Source of the DNA: Alteromonas macleodii
Lineage (GTDB): Bacteria; Pseudomonadota; Gammaproteobacteria; Enterobacterales; Alteromonadaceae
Length of the DNA: 64,000 bases
Direction: 5' to 3'
Assembly (NCBI RefSeq): GCF_903772925.1
Contig: NZ_LR812090.1
Span: forward strand, 4,033,105 to 4,097,104
Within the stretch, counting starts at the first letter, position 1. The number at the start of each line of letters is the position of its first letter. Below are positions 20,427 through 28,288 of the stretch, piece after piece. The translations under genes were made by a program, and so were the position numbers. The notes under the pieces are model-generated. The model had not been told where the DNA came from and did not search any database. It worked only from the letters and a program-made list of their open reading frames with translations.

Positions 20427-22103
20427 TCACTCTTTCAACTCTACCGCGCTTCTAATCGAAAAGTTCTCGCGCTTTAGCGTAAGATTGGGATTATAAGCGG
20501 GGTCGTTTGCTATGAAGTCACTCCACGTTGTTTGAAGGTAAGCTAATTCGCGATTAAAACGCGCCGCTTTTTCAGGTGAAATATCTAAGCCTCTGCTGAC
20601 CGATTCATGATGGAAAAGCTCTGCTTCTGCGCAGTAAACGTTATTAACGCCCAAGCCTTTAACCTTTAAACAAAAATCTACATCATTAAAGGCAACGGAA
20701 AGGTCCTTTTCATTTAAACCGTTTACAGCATTAAAATGCGTGCGTTTAACTAGTAAACACGCTGCGGTTACGGCGCTATAGTTGTTTGTAGCAACGATCC
20801 TGTTTAAGTAACCAGTATGAAAGCGAGGAAAGTTCTTGTGAGCGTGGCCAGCGCCACCTCCGTAGCCTAAAACAACGCCAGCGTGTTGTACCCGTGTATC
20901 AGAATAAAGCAGCTTTGCACCAACACAGCCAACATCTTTGCGCTCTACGTGGCCAACCATATAGGTAAGCCAATCCGGCGATATAACCTCAATATCGTTA
21001 TTAACTAACCCAAGAATGGAGCCTTTTGCATGTTCAACACCGAAATTATTAATTGCCGAATAATTAAATGGCGCCGGGTAACGAATAACTCTTACTTTTT
21101 TCAATGTGTCTAGATAACTAAAATACTCAATACTTTCCTGTTCATCAGAGCCATTATCAATCAGCAATATTTCATAATTTTGGTAGGTAGTTTTCTCTAG
21201 AATTGACTCGATGCATGCTTTCACCAAAGCTTTCCCGTTTTTCGTGGGAATGATCAAGCTTACCAAGGGATTACTATTAGGCCAGCATACTCGGTTTACG
21301 CTAAATTGCTCGTCTAGTTCGACTTTCGCATTTGTATGTTTTTCTATCACTGTTTTAACGCGCTCTAGCGTGTTTAATTCACCTTTTTTCTCTGGTAATT
21401 GGTGCACCAAGGGCAGCGGCAAATGATTAATAGCCAAACTTTTGATAGTGAGGGAAAGTTCTGTAACTATCTCTGCAATTGTTGTTTGGTTAGTAATGTA
21501 TAGCGACTTGAGCAGCGCTGTTTTGATCATTACCCCAGTATTGATATAAGCGGTAGAGAATTGAAGCTCAGGGTTCCAATCGGGTAAGAATCTTGGTGAT
21601 GACTTAGCCCCATTTATATTAAGTTCATCCGTATCACAATAAACTAAGTCGCGTTCTTGCAAAGCATCACATAGATGGCCAATAGCAACTTCCTGTAATG
21701 AATCACCACCGTTAAGTAATAACGTAGGAATTTGGTCATCCAGTCTAGCAATATTCTTTTCTAAGGTACTTTTATCTATATCGCCCGCAATAAAGCAGGT
21801 TTTAACACTAAGCGTCTTAAGCCTTCCTTCAGTGACGCCTTGGCTGTCGGTGCCAAATACTATAGCTTGCCATCCATCAATCTTACCTGCTGGCTTTGAA
21901 AAAGCAGACTCATTTACTTCAAGCCAATAATTGTATAACGCCTGAGTTTGTTTAGGCGTTGGCGCATCGAAAAATAGCCCCGACTTTCTTACAGACCTTA
22001 CATACAAGCCAGTTAAACGTTCGTTTTGTTTGAGCTTGTTTTTTAAGTTTTTAGGAATAAGTTGAAGGGCGGCACGCACTGACCGCATAGCAATTTTTTT
22101 CAT
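20427..22103 (-). CDS. Family 2 glycosyltransferase, rhamnosyltransferase-like
   Basis: The 558-residue protein has a C-terminal GT-A domain starting VSLIIPTKNGKALVKACIES (about residue 283), with the nucleotide-binding LLIDNGSDEQES and the DxD-like NNDIEV at about 370. A WLTYMVGHVERKDVGCVGAKL segment and the later FNDVDFCLKVKGLG fit GT2 enzymes of O-antigen and surface-glycan synthesis. The first 270 residues form a second, degenerate GT-A-like half with DLVYCDTDELN. Linked rfbBDCA genes upstream make dTDP-rhamnose, so transfer of rhamnose is plausible but not shown. It is probably cytoplasmic or membrane-associated. Confidence 0.85.
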   Translation of the reverse strand: MKKIAMRSVRAALQLIPKNLKNKLKQNERLTGLYVRSVRKSGLFFDAPTPKQTQALYNYWLEVNESAFSKPAGKIDGWQAIVFGTDSQGVTEGRLKTLSVKTCFIAGDIDKSTLEKNIARLDDQIPTLLLNGGDSLQEVAIGHLCDALQERDLVYCDTDELNINGAKSSPRFLPDWNPELQFSTAYINTGVMIKTALLKSLYITNQTTIAEIVTELSLTIKSLAINHLPLPLVHQLPEKKGELNTLERVKTVIEKHTNAKVELDEQFSVNRVCWPNSNPLVSLIIPTKNGKALVKACIESILEKTTYQNYEILLIDNGSDEQESIEYFSYLDTLKKVRVIRYPAPFNYSAINNFGVEHAKGSILGLVNNDIEVISPDWLTYMVGHVERKDVGCVGAKLLYSDTRVQHAGVVLGYGGGAGHAHKNFPRFHTGYLNRIVATNNYSAVTAACLLVKRTHFNAVNGLNEKDLSVAFNDVDFCLKVKGLGVNNVYCAEAELFHHESVSRGLDISPEKAARFNRELAYLQTTWSDFIANDPAYNPNLTLKRENFSIRSAVELKE

Positions 22104-22130
22104 GTAGACTATTTAGGGCCTTAAAAATAA

Positions 22131-22160
22131 AGAAAGCCGCTTTATTTAAAGCGGCTTTTT
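22131..22160. terminator. Terminator after rfbB
   Basis: A perfect 12-bp stem AAAGCCGCTTTA (22133-22144) with TAAAGCGGCTTT (22147-22158) and T-rich flanks on both strands. It separates the rfbACDB genes from the downstream glycosyltransferase and ugd genes, which must then have a separate promoter or rely on read-through. Confidence 0.85.
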
Positions 22161-22189
22161 AGTTTAACACTTGTGAGTTTATATGGGTA

Positions 22190-23272
22190 TCAGCTTCCGG
22201 TACCTAAACGCTCGCCTTGGTAACTGCCGTCAAGAACTGCTTTCCACCAGCCCTCGTTTGCTAAATACCATTCGACGGTTTTACGAATACCGCTTTCGAA
22301 GGTTTCTTGTGGCTTCCATCCTAGCTCACGCTCAATTTTGCTAGCATCAATGGCATAGCGCATATCGTGGCCTGGACGGTCTTGTACGTAGGTAATTTGC
22401 TCAGCGTATTTGCTACCTTTTGGCTTAACTTCATCCAGAATTGAACAGATAGTTTGCACTACTTCAATGTTCTGCTTTTCGTTATGGCCACCAATGTTAT
22501 AGGTTTCACCGATTTTGCCGTTAAGCGCAACTACTACCAATGCCCGTGCATGGTCTTCAACATACAACCAGTCACGAATTTGATTACCTTTGCCATATAC
22601 AGGCAGGGGCTTTCCAGCTAGGGCATTTAGAATAACCAACGGAATAAGCTTTTCCGGGAAGTGATACGGGCCGTAATTATTTGAGCAGTTAGTTACAAGG
22701 GTTGGCAACTTGTAGGTGCGAAGCCAAGAACGCACTAGCTGATCTGAACTTGCCTTACTTGCTGAGTATGGCGAGCTTGGTGCATACGGGGTTGTTTCTG
22801 TAAAGAGTGGAAGCTCCGTTCCCGGCTCAACTTCATCTGGGTGAGGAAGGTCGCCATATACTTCATCGGTTGAAATATGGTGGAACTTAAACCCTGCCTT
22901 TTTATCTCCTTCCAGTGCTGACCAATACGCTCTTGCTTGTTCAAGCAAGGTATACGTACCAACTACATTGGTTTGAATAAACTCGCCAGGCCCATCGATA
23001 GAACGGTCTACATGAGACTCTGCCGCAAGATGCATAATGATATCTGGCTGGTGCGTGTTAAACACGCGCTTTACTTCTTCAGCATCACAAATATCAACTT
23101 GTTCAAAGCTGTAGCGGTCGCTGCTTGAAACAGGAGTTAATGACTCTAAATTACCCGCGTAAGTTAGCTTATCTAAGTTAACCACAGTGTGGTCAGTATC
23201 GTTTATAAGATGGCGAACTACTGCAGAACCAATAAAGCCCGCGCCACCTGTTACTAAAATTGTTTTACTCAT
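22190..23272 (-). CDS. rfbB: dTDP-glucose 4,6-dehydratase
   Basis: RfbB removes water from dTDP-glucose to give dTDP-4-keto-6-deoxyglucose, the second step of dTDP-L-rhamnose synthesis. The 360-residue protein is an extended short-chain dehydrogenase: NAD-binding [15 protein letters not shown] (residues 7-21), [13 protein letters not shown], the [10 protein letters not shown] substrate loop and the catalytic [15 protein letters not shown]. Length and motifs match the family well. It is the last gene of rfbA-rfbC-rfbD-rfbB, all cytoplasmic and co-directional, and ends at the terminator at 22131-22160. Confidence 0.97.
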   Translation of the reverse strand: MSKTILVTGGAGFIGSAVVRHLINDTDHTVVNLDKLTYAGNLESLTPVSSSDRYSFEQVDICDAEEVKRVFNTHQPDIIMHLAAESHVDRSIDGPGEFIQTNVVGTYTLLEQARAYWSALEGDKKAGFKFHHISTDEVYGDLPHPDEVEPGTELPLFTETTPYAPSSPYSASKASSDQLVRSWLRTYKLPTLVTNCSNNYGPYHFPEKLIPLVILNALAGKPLPVYGKGNQIRDWLYVEDHARALVVVALNGKIGETYNIGGHNEKQNIEVVQTICSILDEVKPKGSKYAEQITYVQDRPGHDMRYAIDASKIERELGWKPQETFESGIRKTVEWYLANEGWWKAVLDGSYQGERLGTGS

Positions 23273-23309
23273 TTTCTTTTTACCAAAAGTATAATCTTGT
23301 TCTTGTCGC

Positions 23310-24179
23310 TTACGCTTTCAATTCGTCTAACATGCAGGCTAATTGCTTACGCCAGTGAGTAGGCTTACACGCCGCAAACGCTTCGCGTGCGGTTTGCTTG
23401 TCTAATACACTGTAATGTGGGCGTTTTGCAGGTGTTGGATATTGGCTTGACGGAATAGGCAATACTGGAATCGATTTATCTAGCAAACCTTTCTCAACAC
23501 CTAGCTCTTGAATAGCTAGCGCAAAGTCGTACCAGCTGGCTACGCCTTCATCAGTCCAGTGATACACGCCACTGGTTTTATTCAAAGCGGCAGTAACACA
23601 AACTTCAGCTAAACCTTTAGCCCATGTAGGCGTTCCAATTTGATCATCTATTACGCCCAACTGAGGTTTATCAGCCATCAAACGCAGCATGGTTTTCACA
23701 AAGTTATTACCATGCGAAGAGTAAACCCAAGCAGTACGAATTAGACAGCTAGCCTCTGGCAGTATTTCAAGCAGTGCTTTTTCGCCTTCTGCTTTCGATT
23801 TGCCGTAAGCACCTTGTGGTTCAATAGGATCGTCCGTGAGATAAGGCGAACCTTTGTGACCGTTAAATACATAGTCGGTAGACACATGAACCATAAAAGC
23901 GCCGTTTGCTTTACAGAATTTTGCTAGATTCTTAACAGCAAACACATTGATGGCATTACACGCTTCTGTATCTTCTTCTGCCTTATCAACAGCTGTATAG
24001 GCAGATGCGTTTATTAAAACATCAACCGATAAAGGCGATAGTGTTTCTTCAACATTAGAGGCGTTCGTAATATCAATATCATTGCGCCCTAGAAACGTAA
24101 CTTGGTGCTCGCTATTATCTAGTTCACGAGAGAGCTCAAAAGCTAATTGCCCAGACTTACCTATAATTACAATATTCAT
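23310..24179 (-). CDS. rfbD: dTDP-4-dehydrorhamnose reductase
   Basis: RfbD reduces dTDP-4-keto-L-rhamnose to dTDP-L-rhamnose with NAD(P)H, the final step of the pathway. The 289-residue protein has the nucleotide-binding [20 protein letters not shown], then [13 protein letters not shown], the catalytic [15 protein letters not shown] and the YGKSKAEGE tyrosine-lysine pair. It sits between rfbC and rfbB on the same strand with short gaps of 57 and 37 bases. Confidence 0.96.
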   Translation of the reverse strand: MNIVIIGKSGQLAFELSRELDNSEHQVTFLGRNDIDITNASNVEETLSPLSVDVLINASAYTAVDKAEEDTEACNAINVFAVKNLAKFCKANGAFMVHVSTDYVFNGHKGSPYLTDDPIEPQGAYGKSKAEGEKALLEILPEASCLIRTAWVYSSHGNNFVKTMLRLMADKPQLGVIDDQIGTPTWAKGLAEVCVTAALNKTSGVYHWTDEGVASWYDFALAIQELGVEKGLLDKSIPVLPIPSSQYPTPAKRPHYSVLDKQTAREAFAACKPTHWRKQLACMLDELKA

Positions 24180-24236
24180 TAATCGCTAGTACCTAGTAAA
24201 ACACCAATAAAAAGCCAGTGAAAAAATTAATGACAA

Positions 24237-24782
24237 TTAAAACGTAGGTGCGTCTATAAATGCCAAGCCCGCCTCGTCTTTACCTGATAGAGAAGGCTTC
24301 TCACCATTTACTAATGGCCAGTCAATATTTAACGTTGGGTCGTCGTACTTAACTGATATTTCAGATTCCGGATGGTAATAGTCTGTGCACTTATACACAA
24401 ACTCGGCAGAATCACTGGTTACGTAAAAGCCGTGAGCAAAGCCGGCAGGTACCCATAACTGGCGTTTGTTCTCAGCTGATAACGTCACCCCGACCCACTT
24501 ACCATATGTAGGAGAGTCTTTGCGCATATCTACGGCTACATCGTACACCTCACCGCTGACTACACGTACTAATTTGCCTTGGGTTTGCTCCATTTGATAA
24601 TGAAGGCCGCGAAGAATACCTTGGCTAGATTTAGAATGGTTATCCTGAACAAAGTCTACATCTGCACATTCTTTCTTAAACCAGTCGGTGCGAAAGGTTT
24701 CTAGAAAAAAACCACGCTCGTCACCAAATACTTTAGGCTCGATGATTTTTACATCAGGGATGTCTGTTTTAATTACTTGCAT
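24237..24782 (-). CDS. rfbC: dTDP-4-dehydrorhamnose 3,5-epimerase
   Basis: RfbC epimerises dTDP-4-keto-6-deoxyglucose at C3 and C5. The 181-residue cupin protein shows VFGDERGFFLETFR (residues 19-32), the DNHSKSSQGILRGLHYQ block with the catalytic histidine, VAVDMRKDSPTYGKW and WVPAGFAHGFYV. Length is typical. Order after rfbA and before rfbD differs from E. coli (rfbBDAC) but is common in other bacteria. Confidence 0.96.
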   Translation of the reverse strand: MQVIKTDIPDVKIIEPKVFGDERGFFLETFRTDWFKKECADVDFVQDNHSKSSQGILRGLHYQMEQTQGKLVRVVSGEVYDVAVDMRKDSPTYGKWVGVTLSAENKRQLWVPAGFAHGFYVTSDSAEFVYKCTDYYHPESEISVKYDDPTLNIDWPLVNGEKPSLSGKDEAGLAFIDAPTF

Positions 24783-24857
24783 TTACTTTCCGTACAAATG
24801 TGCAAATGAATATAAGAAGAAAGGTGGCAATGCCACCTTCTTGAACTTAGATATAGA

Positions 24858-25742
24858 TTAAACTTTTACTCTGTCCTTTAGAACTTTTAGAAGGTAATCG
24901 CCATACCCACTTTTCTTAAGTGGTGCGGCCAACTTTTCAAGCTGCTCAGCGTTGATATAGCCCATTCTATAGGCTACTTCTTCTGGGCAACATACTTTCA
25001 AGCCTTGGCGTTTTTCGATAGCCGCCACGAAGTTTGCTGCATCGAGTAGAGAATCAAGCGTACCTGTATCCAACCATGCTGAACCGCGCCCCATTAGCTC
25101 TACTTTTAAACTGCCATCTTTAAGATACAGGTTGTTTAGGTCGGTAATTTCAAGTTCTCCACGAGGTGAAGGCTTCACTTCTTTAGCGAAATCCACTACG
25201 CGATTGTCGTAGTAATAAAGGCCTGTTACCGCATAGTTTGATTTAGCAACGGCTGGTTTTTCTTCAATAGAGAGAGCATTCCAGTCATCATCAAAATCTA
25301 CCACACCATAGCGTTCAGGGTCGTTAACGTGATAACCAAACACCGTTGCACCATGCTCTTGCTTAAACGCATTCTGCAACGATAGTTTTAAGTCGTGGCC
25401 ATAGTAGATGTTGTCACCCAAAATAAGTGTGCATGGAGAACTACCGATAAAGCTTTCGCCAATAAGAAATGCTTGAGCTAGACCATCGGGCGATGGTTGA
25501 GCTGCATATTGAACATTAATACCCAAGTCACTACCGTCGCCGATAAGCTCAATGAAACGGCGCTGCTCTTCTGGTGTGGTGATAATTAAGATATCGCTTA
25601 TCCCAGACATCATGAGTGTAGCCAAGGGATAATATATCATCGGTTTATCGTACACCGGCATTAACTGCTTGCTCACCACTTTCGTTAATGGATGCAAACG
25701 AGTGCCCGAACCACCGGCTAAAATTATGCCCTTCCGTTTCAT
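24858..25742 (-). CDS. rfbA: Glucose-1-phosphate thymidylyltransferase
   Basis: RfbA joins dTTP and glucose-1-phosphate to dTDP-glucose, the entry step to dTDP-rhamnose. The 294-residue protein opens with [20 protein letters not shown], the pyrophosphorylase signature, then [27 protein letters not shown] with the metal-binding aspartate and the [14 protein letters not shown] segment. It is first in the rfbACDB set. Twelve bases upstream lies the end of a glmM fragment. Confidence 0.97.
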   Translation of the reverse strand: MKRKGIILAGGSGTRLHPLTKVVSKQLMPVYDKPMIYYPLATLMMSGISDILIITTPEEQRRFIELIGDGSDLGINVQYAAQPSPDGLAQAFLIGESFIGSSPCTLILGDNIYYGHDLKLSLQNAFKQEHGATVFGYHVNDPERYGVVDFDDDWNALSIEEKPAVAKSNYAVTGLYYYDNRVVDFAKEVKPSPRGELEITDLNNLYLKDGSLKVELMGRGSAWLDTGTLDSLLDAANFVAAIEKRQGLKVCCPEEVAYRMGYINAEQLEKLAAPLKKSGYGDYLLKVLKDRVKV

Positions 25743-25754
25743 ACTTATTCCTTT

Positions 25755-25982
25755 TTAGTTTTCTTTAATGACTTCGGCCAAGCTATTGGCTAACTCAGAA
25801 GCAATTCCCATATCTGTAGCTTCTATCATCACACGAATTAACGGTTCTGTTCCAGATTTTCTGAGAACGAGTCGCCCATTTTCACCTAAAGACTTTTCTA
25901 CGCGACTGACTGCATCTTTTACTACACTCAAATCAAGCACTGAATCTAGATCGTTATGACGAACATTGATTCGTACATCTAT
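25755..25982 (-). pseudogene. C-terminal fragment of phosphoglucosamine mutase (glmM)
   Basis: The open frame of about 75 codons reads VRINVRHNDLDSVLDLSV, continues through GRLVLRKSGTEPLIRVM and ends LAEVIKEN. RKSGTEPLIRVM is the phosphate-binding loop of the last domain of GlmM; the catalytic serine, metal-binding and sugar-binding domains are all absent. A frame stop (TGA) sits at 25983-25985, so the rest of the gene was not simply frameshifted away. The remnant lies between rfbA and the AlgX-like gene; an internal GTG at 25940 would allow a 61-residue peptide, but function is doubtful. It most likely marks a recombination joint; the intact glmM should be elsewhere in the genome. Confidence 0.82.
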
Positions 25983-26024
25983 TCAACTAAAAACCTCGTA
26001 CAGTTAACAGAGGCTCAAAAAGTT

Positions 26025-27341
26025 CTAACGCAACATGTCGTTAAAGAACTCAATATAAGGAATACTATGATCTGGAAGAATTTCAGCAATAGTTGGAGGC
26101 TTTGGCTCGCCCGTTTTTCTCTTCGCGTTTATATATTCGAGAACTGAATCCTCGAACTTAGGAGCTTTGACTACAAAACGTGCGTTAGTTTGTAAGCATA
26201 AGCAGTCTGGCCTAACAGCTTCAATTACGTCATGATCTATATTACCAGCAGTATGAACGAACACGATGTTTGTGTACAAACGGGTTAAGTAGTCAAACAT
26301 CGTGTAAGAAGAAGACGACCCAAATACTAAGAGCGTTTCACTAAGTAAAGCTTCCCGGTTAAACATGCAAATAACTCTACCAAAGTTATCTATATTATTG
26401 TCATATACAATCTTTTCCCTGTAATTATAGCTAGTAAGCCTATCTTCTTCGTGTAATTGAGCAGGGAAAAGTTTTGAGCCCAAGTCTCCACTTAATCTTT
26501 TTGTTTGATAAACATCAGAATTAAAGATATCTAGTTCGCTGACAGGTTTACGTGAAAGTTTGCTTGAAACCAGTTGCGAAGCGAGCCTAGCTCCATGAAC
26601 ACTCCAATGGGTATCACAAACTCGAAATGACCGACGATCTAGCTCTCTCAATTCTTGTATGGGCAGTACGAAATTAAGAGCATCCGGAATTAATTCAGTA
26701 AGTTTCCTAATAGGCGCTTGTTTAGAGAACTTATATGGGTAATATTGTTGGTAGACCATCTCTTTTGAAGGTGCAACCAGTAAACAAACAGGTAACTTTC
26801 TTGAAAGAGAATAATTAGTTAAAGAACCTAAGTATTCTTTCCATTCTGCCCTTGCCGTGCGTGACAACCTAAACTTACCAGTGTGTTGTTCAATACTTTT
26901 ATTTGTATCATTATCTAGAAACAGCCACCCGTTCTCTCCTTTAAGTATTTGAAACTTTCCCTCTATCGCACCCGTTAAAATTTGAATAAATCGACCGTCT
27001 TTTACAACACAGATAGAGAAGGAAGAATGCTTAAGTTTAACCTGCTGAGAAAAACCACAATGGAGATTAGGGTGCTCTTCGGGCAACTCCCCTAGAATTT
27101 TTGAAATAACATCAGGCCTAGCGCGAGACAAAGTTAAAGGAATAACATCACAACCATTTAACACAACAAGTGATATGGGTGAGCCACTTTCCTCTAAAAA
27201 CCACCCCTGAAGTAGCAACCCTTCATTTTTCAAGAGAGAACCATCAATATTCTGCCCTTGTACAGGAAAGTCTAAATGCCAGCGAAACTGCGTTTCATCA
27301 TCTGGGCCCACCCTTTGCGTACTAATTGAATAAACTGCCAC
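26025..27341 (-). CDS. AlgX/AlgJ-like SGNH-domain protein, putative glycan O-acetyltransferase
   Basis: The C-terminal part (about residues 145-400) resembles the acetyltransferase domain of AlgX/AlgJ, which add acetyl groups to alginate: GENGWLFLDND, LLVAPSKEMVYQQYYPYKF, the catalytic Asp-His pair in CDTHWSVHGARLAS and the serine loop LVFGSSSSYTMFDYL. The N-terminal 140 residues are a beta-rich domain with GWFLEESGSPISLVVLNG, similar in flavour to accessory domains of glycosyltransferases. No signal peptide is visible, which is odd for AlgX. The start is taken as GTG at 27341 because AAGGA lies six bases upstream and it avoids the 17-base overlap of the longer frame that starts at 27380. The substrate is unknown. 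Confidence 0.75.
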   Translation of the reverse strand: MAVYSISTQRVGPDDETQFRWHLDFPVQGQNIDGSLLKNEGLLLQGWFLEESGSPISLVVLNGCDVIPLTLSRARPDVISKILGELPEEHPNLHCGFSQQVKLKHSSFSICVVKDGRFIQILTGAIEGKFQILKGENGWLFLDNDTNKSIEQHTGKFRLSRTARAEWKEYLGSLTNYSLSRKLPVCLLVAPSKEMVYQQYYPYKFSKQAPIRKLTELIPDALNFVLPIQELRELDRRSFRVCDTHWSVHGARLASQLVSSKLSRKPVSELDIFNSDVYQTKRLSGDLGSKLFPAQLHEEDRLTSYNYREKIVYDNNIDNFGRVICMFNREALLSETLLVFGSSSSYTMFDYLTRLYTNIVFVHTAGNIDHDVIEAVRPDCLCLQTNARFVVKAPKFEDSVLEYINAKRKTGEPKPPTIAEILPDHSIPYIEFFNDMLR

Positions 27342-27363
27342 TACAGTTCCTTGCCATAAAACA

Positions 27364-28083
27364 TTACAGATAATCCCCAACTAACTCGTATTCTTCCTGA
27401 AGATAAGGTTCCAGGCGACGAATACTAGTAGGTATACTATGACCCATATTATTTCTTCTATTAACTTGCTTAATTTCTAGTTCTAAATCTAATAACGCAG
27501 AAAGTTTATTCAACCCCTTTTCGTAACGATGCTTGGATCCCACGAAAGCAAAATCGCTTATTGGTACATTTCTAAAAAAATTACTATAGGCACGAGTGAA
27601 CACTTTTACTGCATCTTCGGTAACTAGATCATGCACAATACTCGTTTGAGATTTAAAGTTAGTGTTTGGTAAAGCTGATTTTAATAGGTGATACTGGGGA
27701 TGCCTTGTCCCTATTGACATGAGATGGCCAACTAGTGACCATAACCGCTCTAGAGGATCGCGCACCCATACCGCCCTCTTTGCAAAAGGAAACATCTGTT
27801 CATGGTTAATGTGAGGTTTAAAATGCCCATGTAATATTGCAGCTTTGGCGGGTAACCAAACTGCCTCTCCAGCCGACATTTCAGATGCACCTGTATTATC
27901 ATAAACACCGTATACTACTCTGTTCCCTAATGACTGCTCGAAAGCAACTCTCAGTGAACTTCCGGCGGTTTTCGGGATATGATGAGAGAGAAAAGTCACA
28001 CGAGGGTGAGGAAAACTTCGCGAGTACATCGAAGGCGACACCAATCGCTCTAGTCTCCAAAGTGGATGTATCCGATAAGACAT
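27364..28083 (-). CDS. Sulfotransferase-family protein (first of three)
   Basis: The 239-residue protein has the two PAPS-binding signatures of the Sulfotransfer_2 group: the 5'-phosphosulfate loop HHIPKTAGSSLRVAFEQ (residues 34-50) and the 3'-phosphate motif VRDPLERLWSLVGHLM (about 106-121). Such enzymes move sulfate from PAPS to sugars or other acceptors, usually in the cytoplasm. Neighbours are glycosyltransferases and an acetyltransferase-like gene, so it probably decorates the same glycan. The 205 bases before it hold no gene. Confidence 0.83.
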   Translation of the reverse strand: MSYRIHPLWRLERLVSPSMYSRSFPHPRVTFLSHHIPKTAGSSLRVAFEQSLGNRVVYGVYDNTGASEMSAGEAVWLPAKAAILHGHFKPHINHEQMFPFAKRAVWVRDPLERLWSLVGHLMSIGTRHPQYHLLKSALPNTNFKSQTSIVHDLVTEDAVKVFTRAYSNFFRNVPISDFAFVGSKHRYEKGLNKLSALLDLELEIKQVNRRNNMGHSIPTSIRRLEPYLQEEYELVGDYL

Positions 28084-28288
28084 AAGTTACTAACTTGCTA
28101 CGTTATTTGGCATTACACCACAAAATTTTCTGATATTAAACGCTTAGTTCCAGTTACATCGTAACTCTTGTAGAGTAACAGTAATCTTGCGTTCCTAAAT
28201 GTGATTATTGCGGTATTTAAAAGTTTTCTAGGACAATTCTCTGATAAACCGTCAGCTGAAAAAGCCTAAAAGTAAAGAATATCAATAT

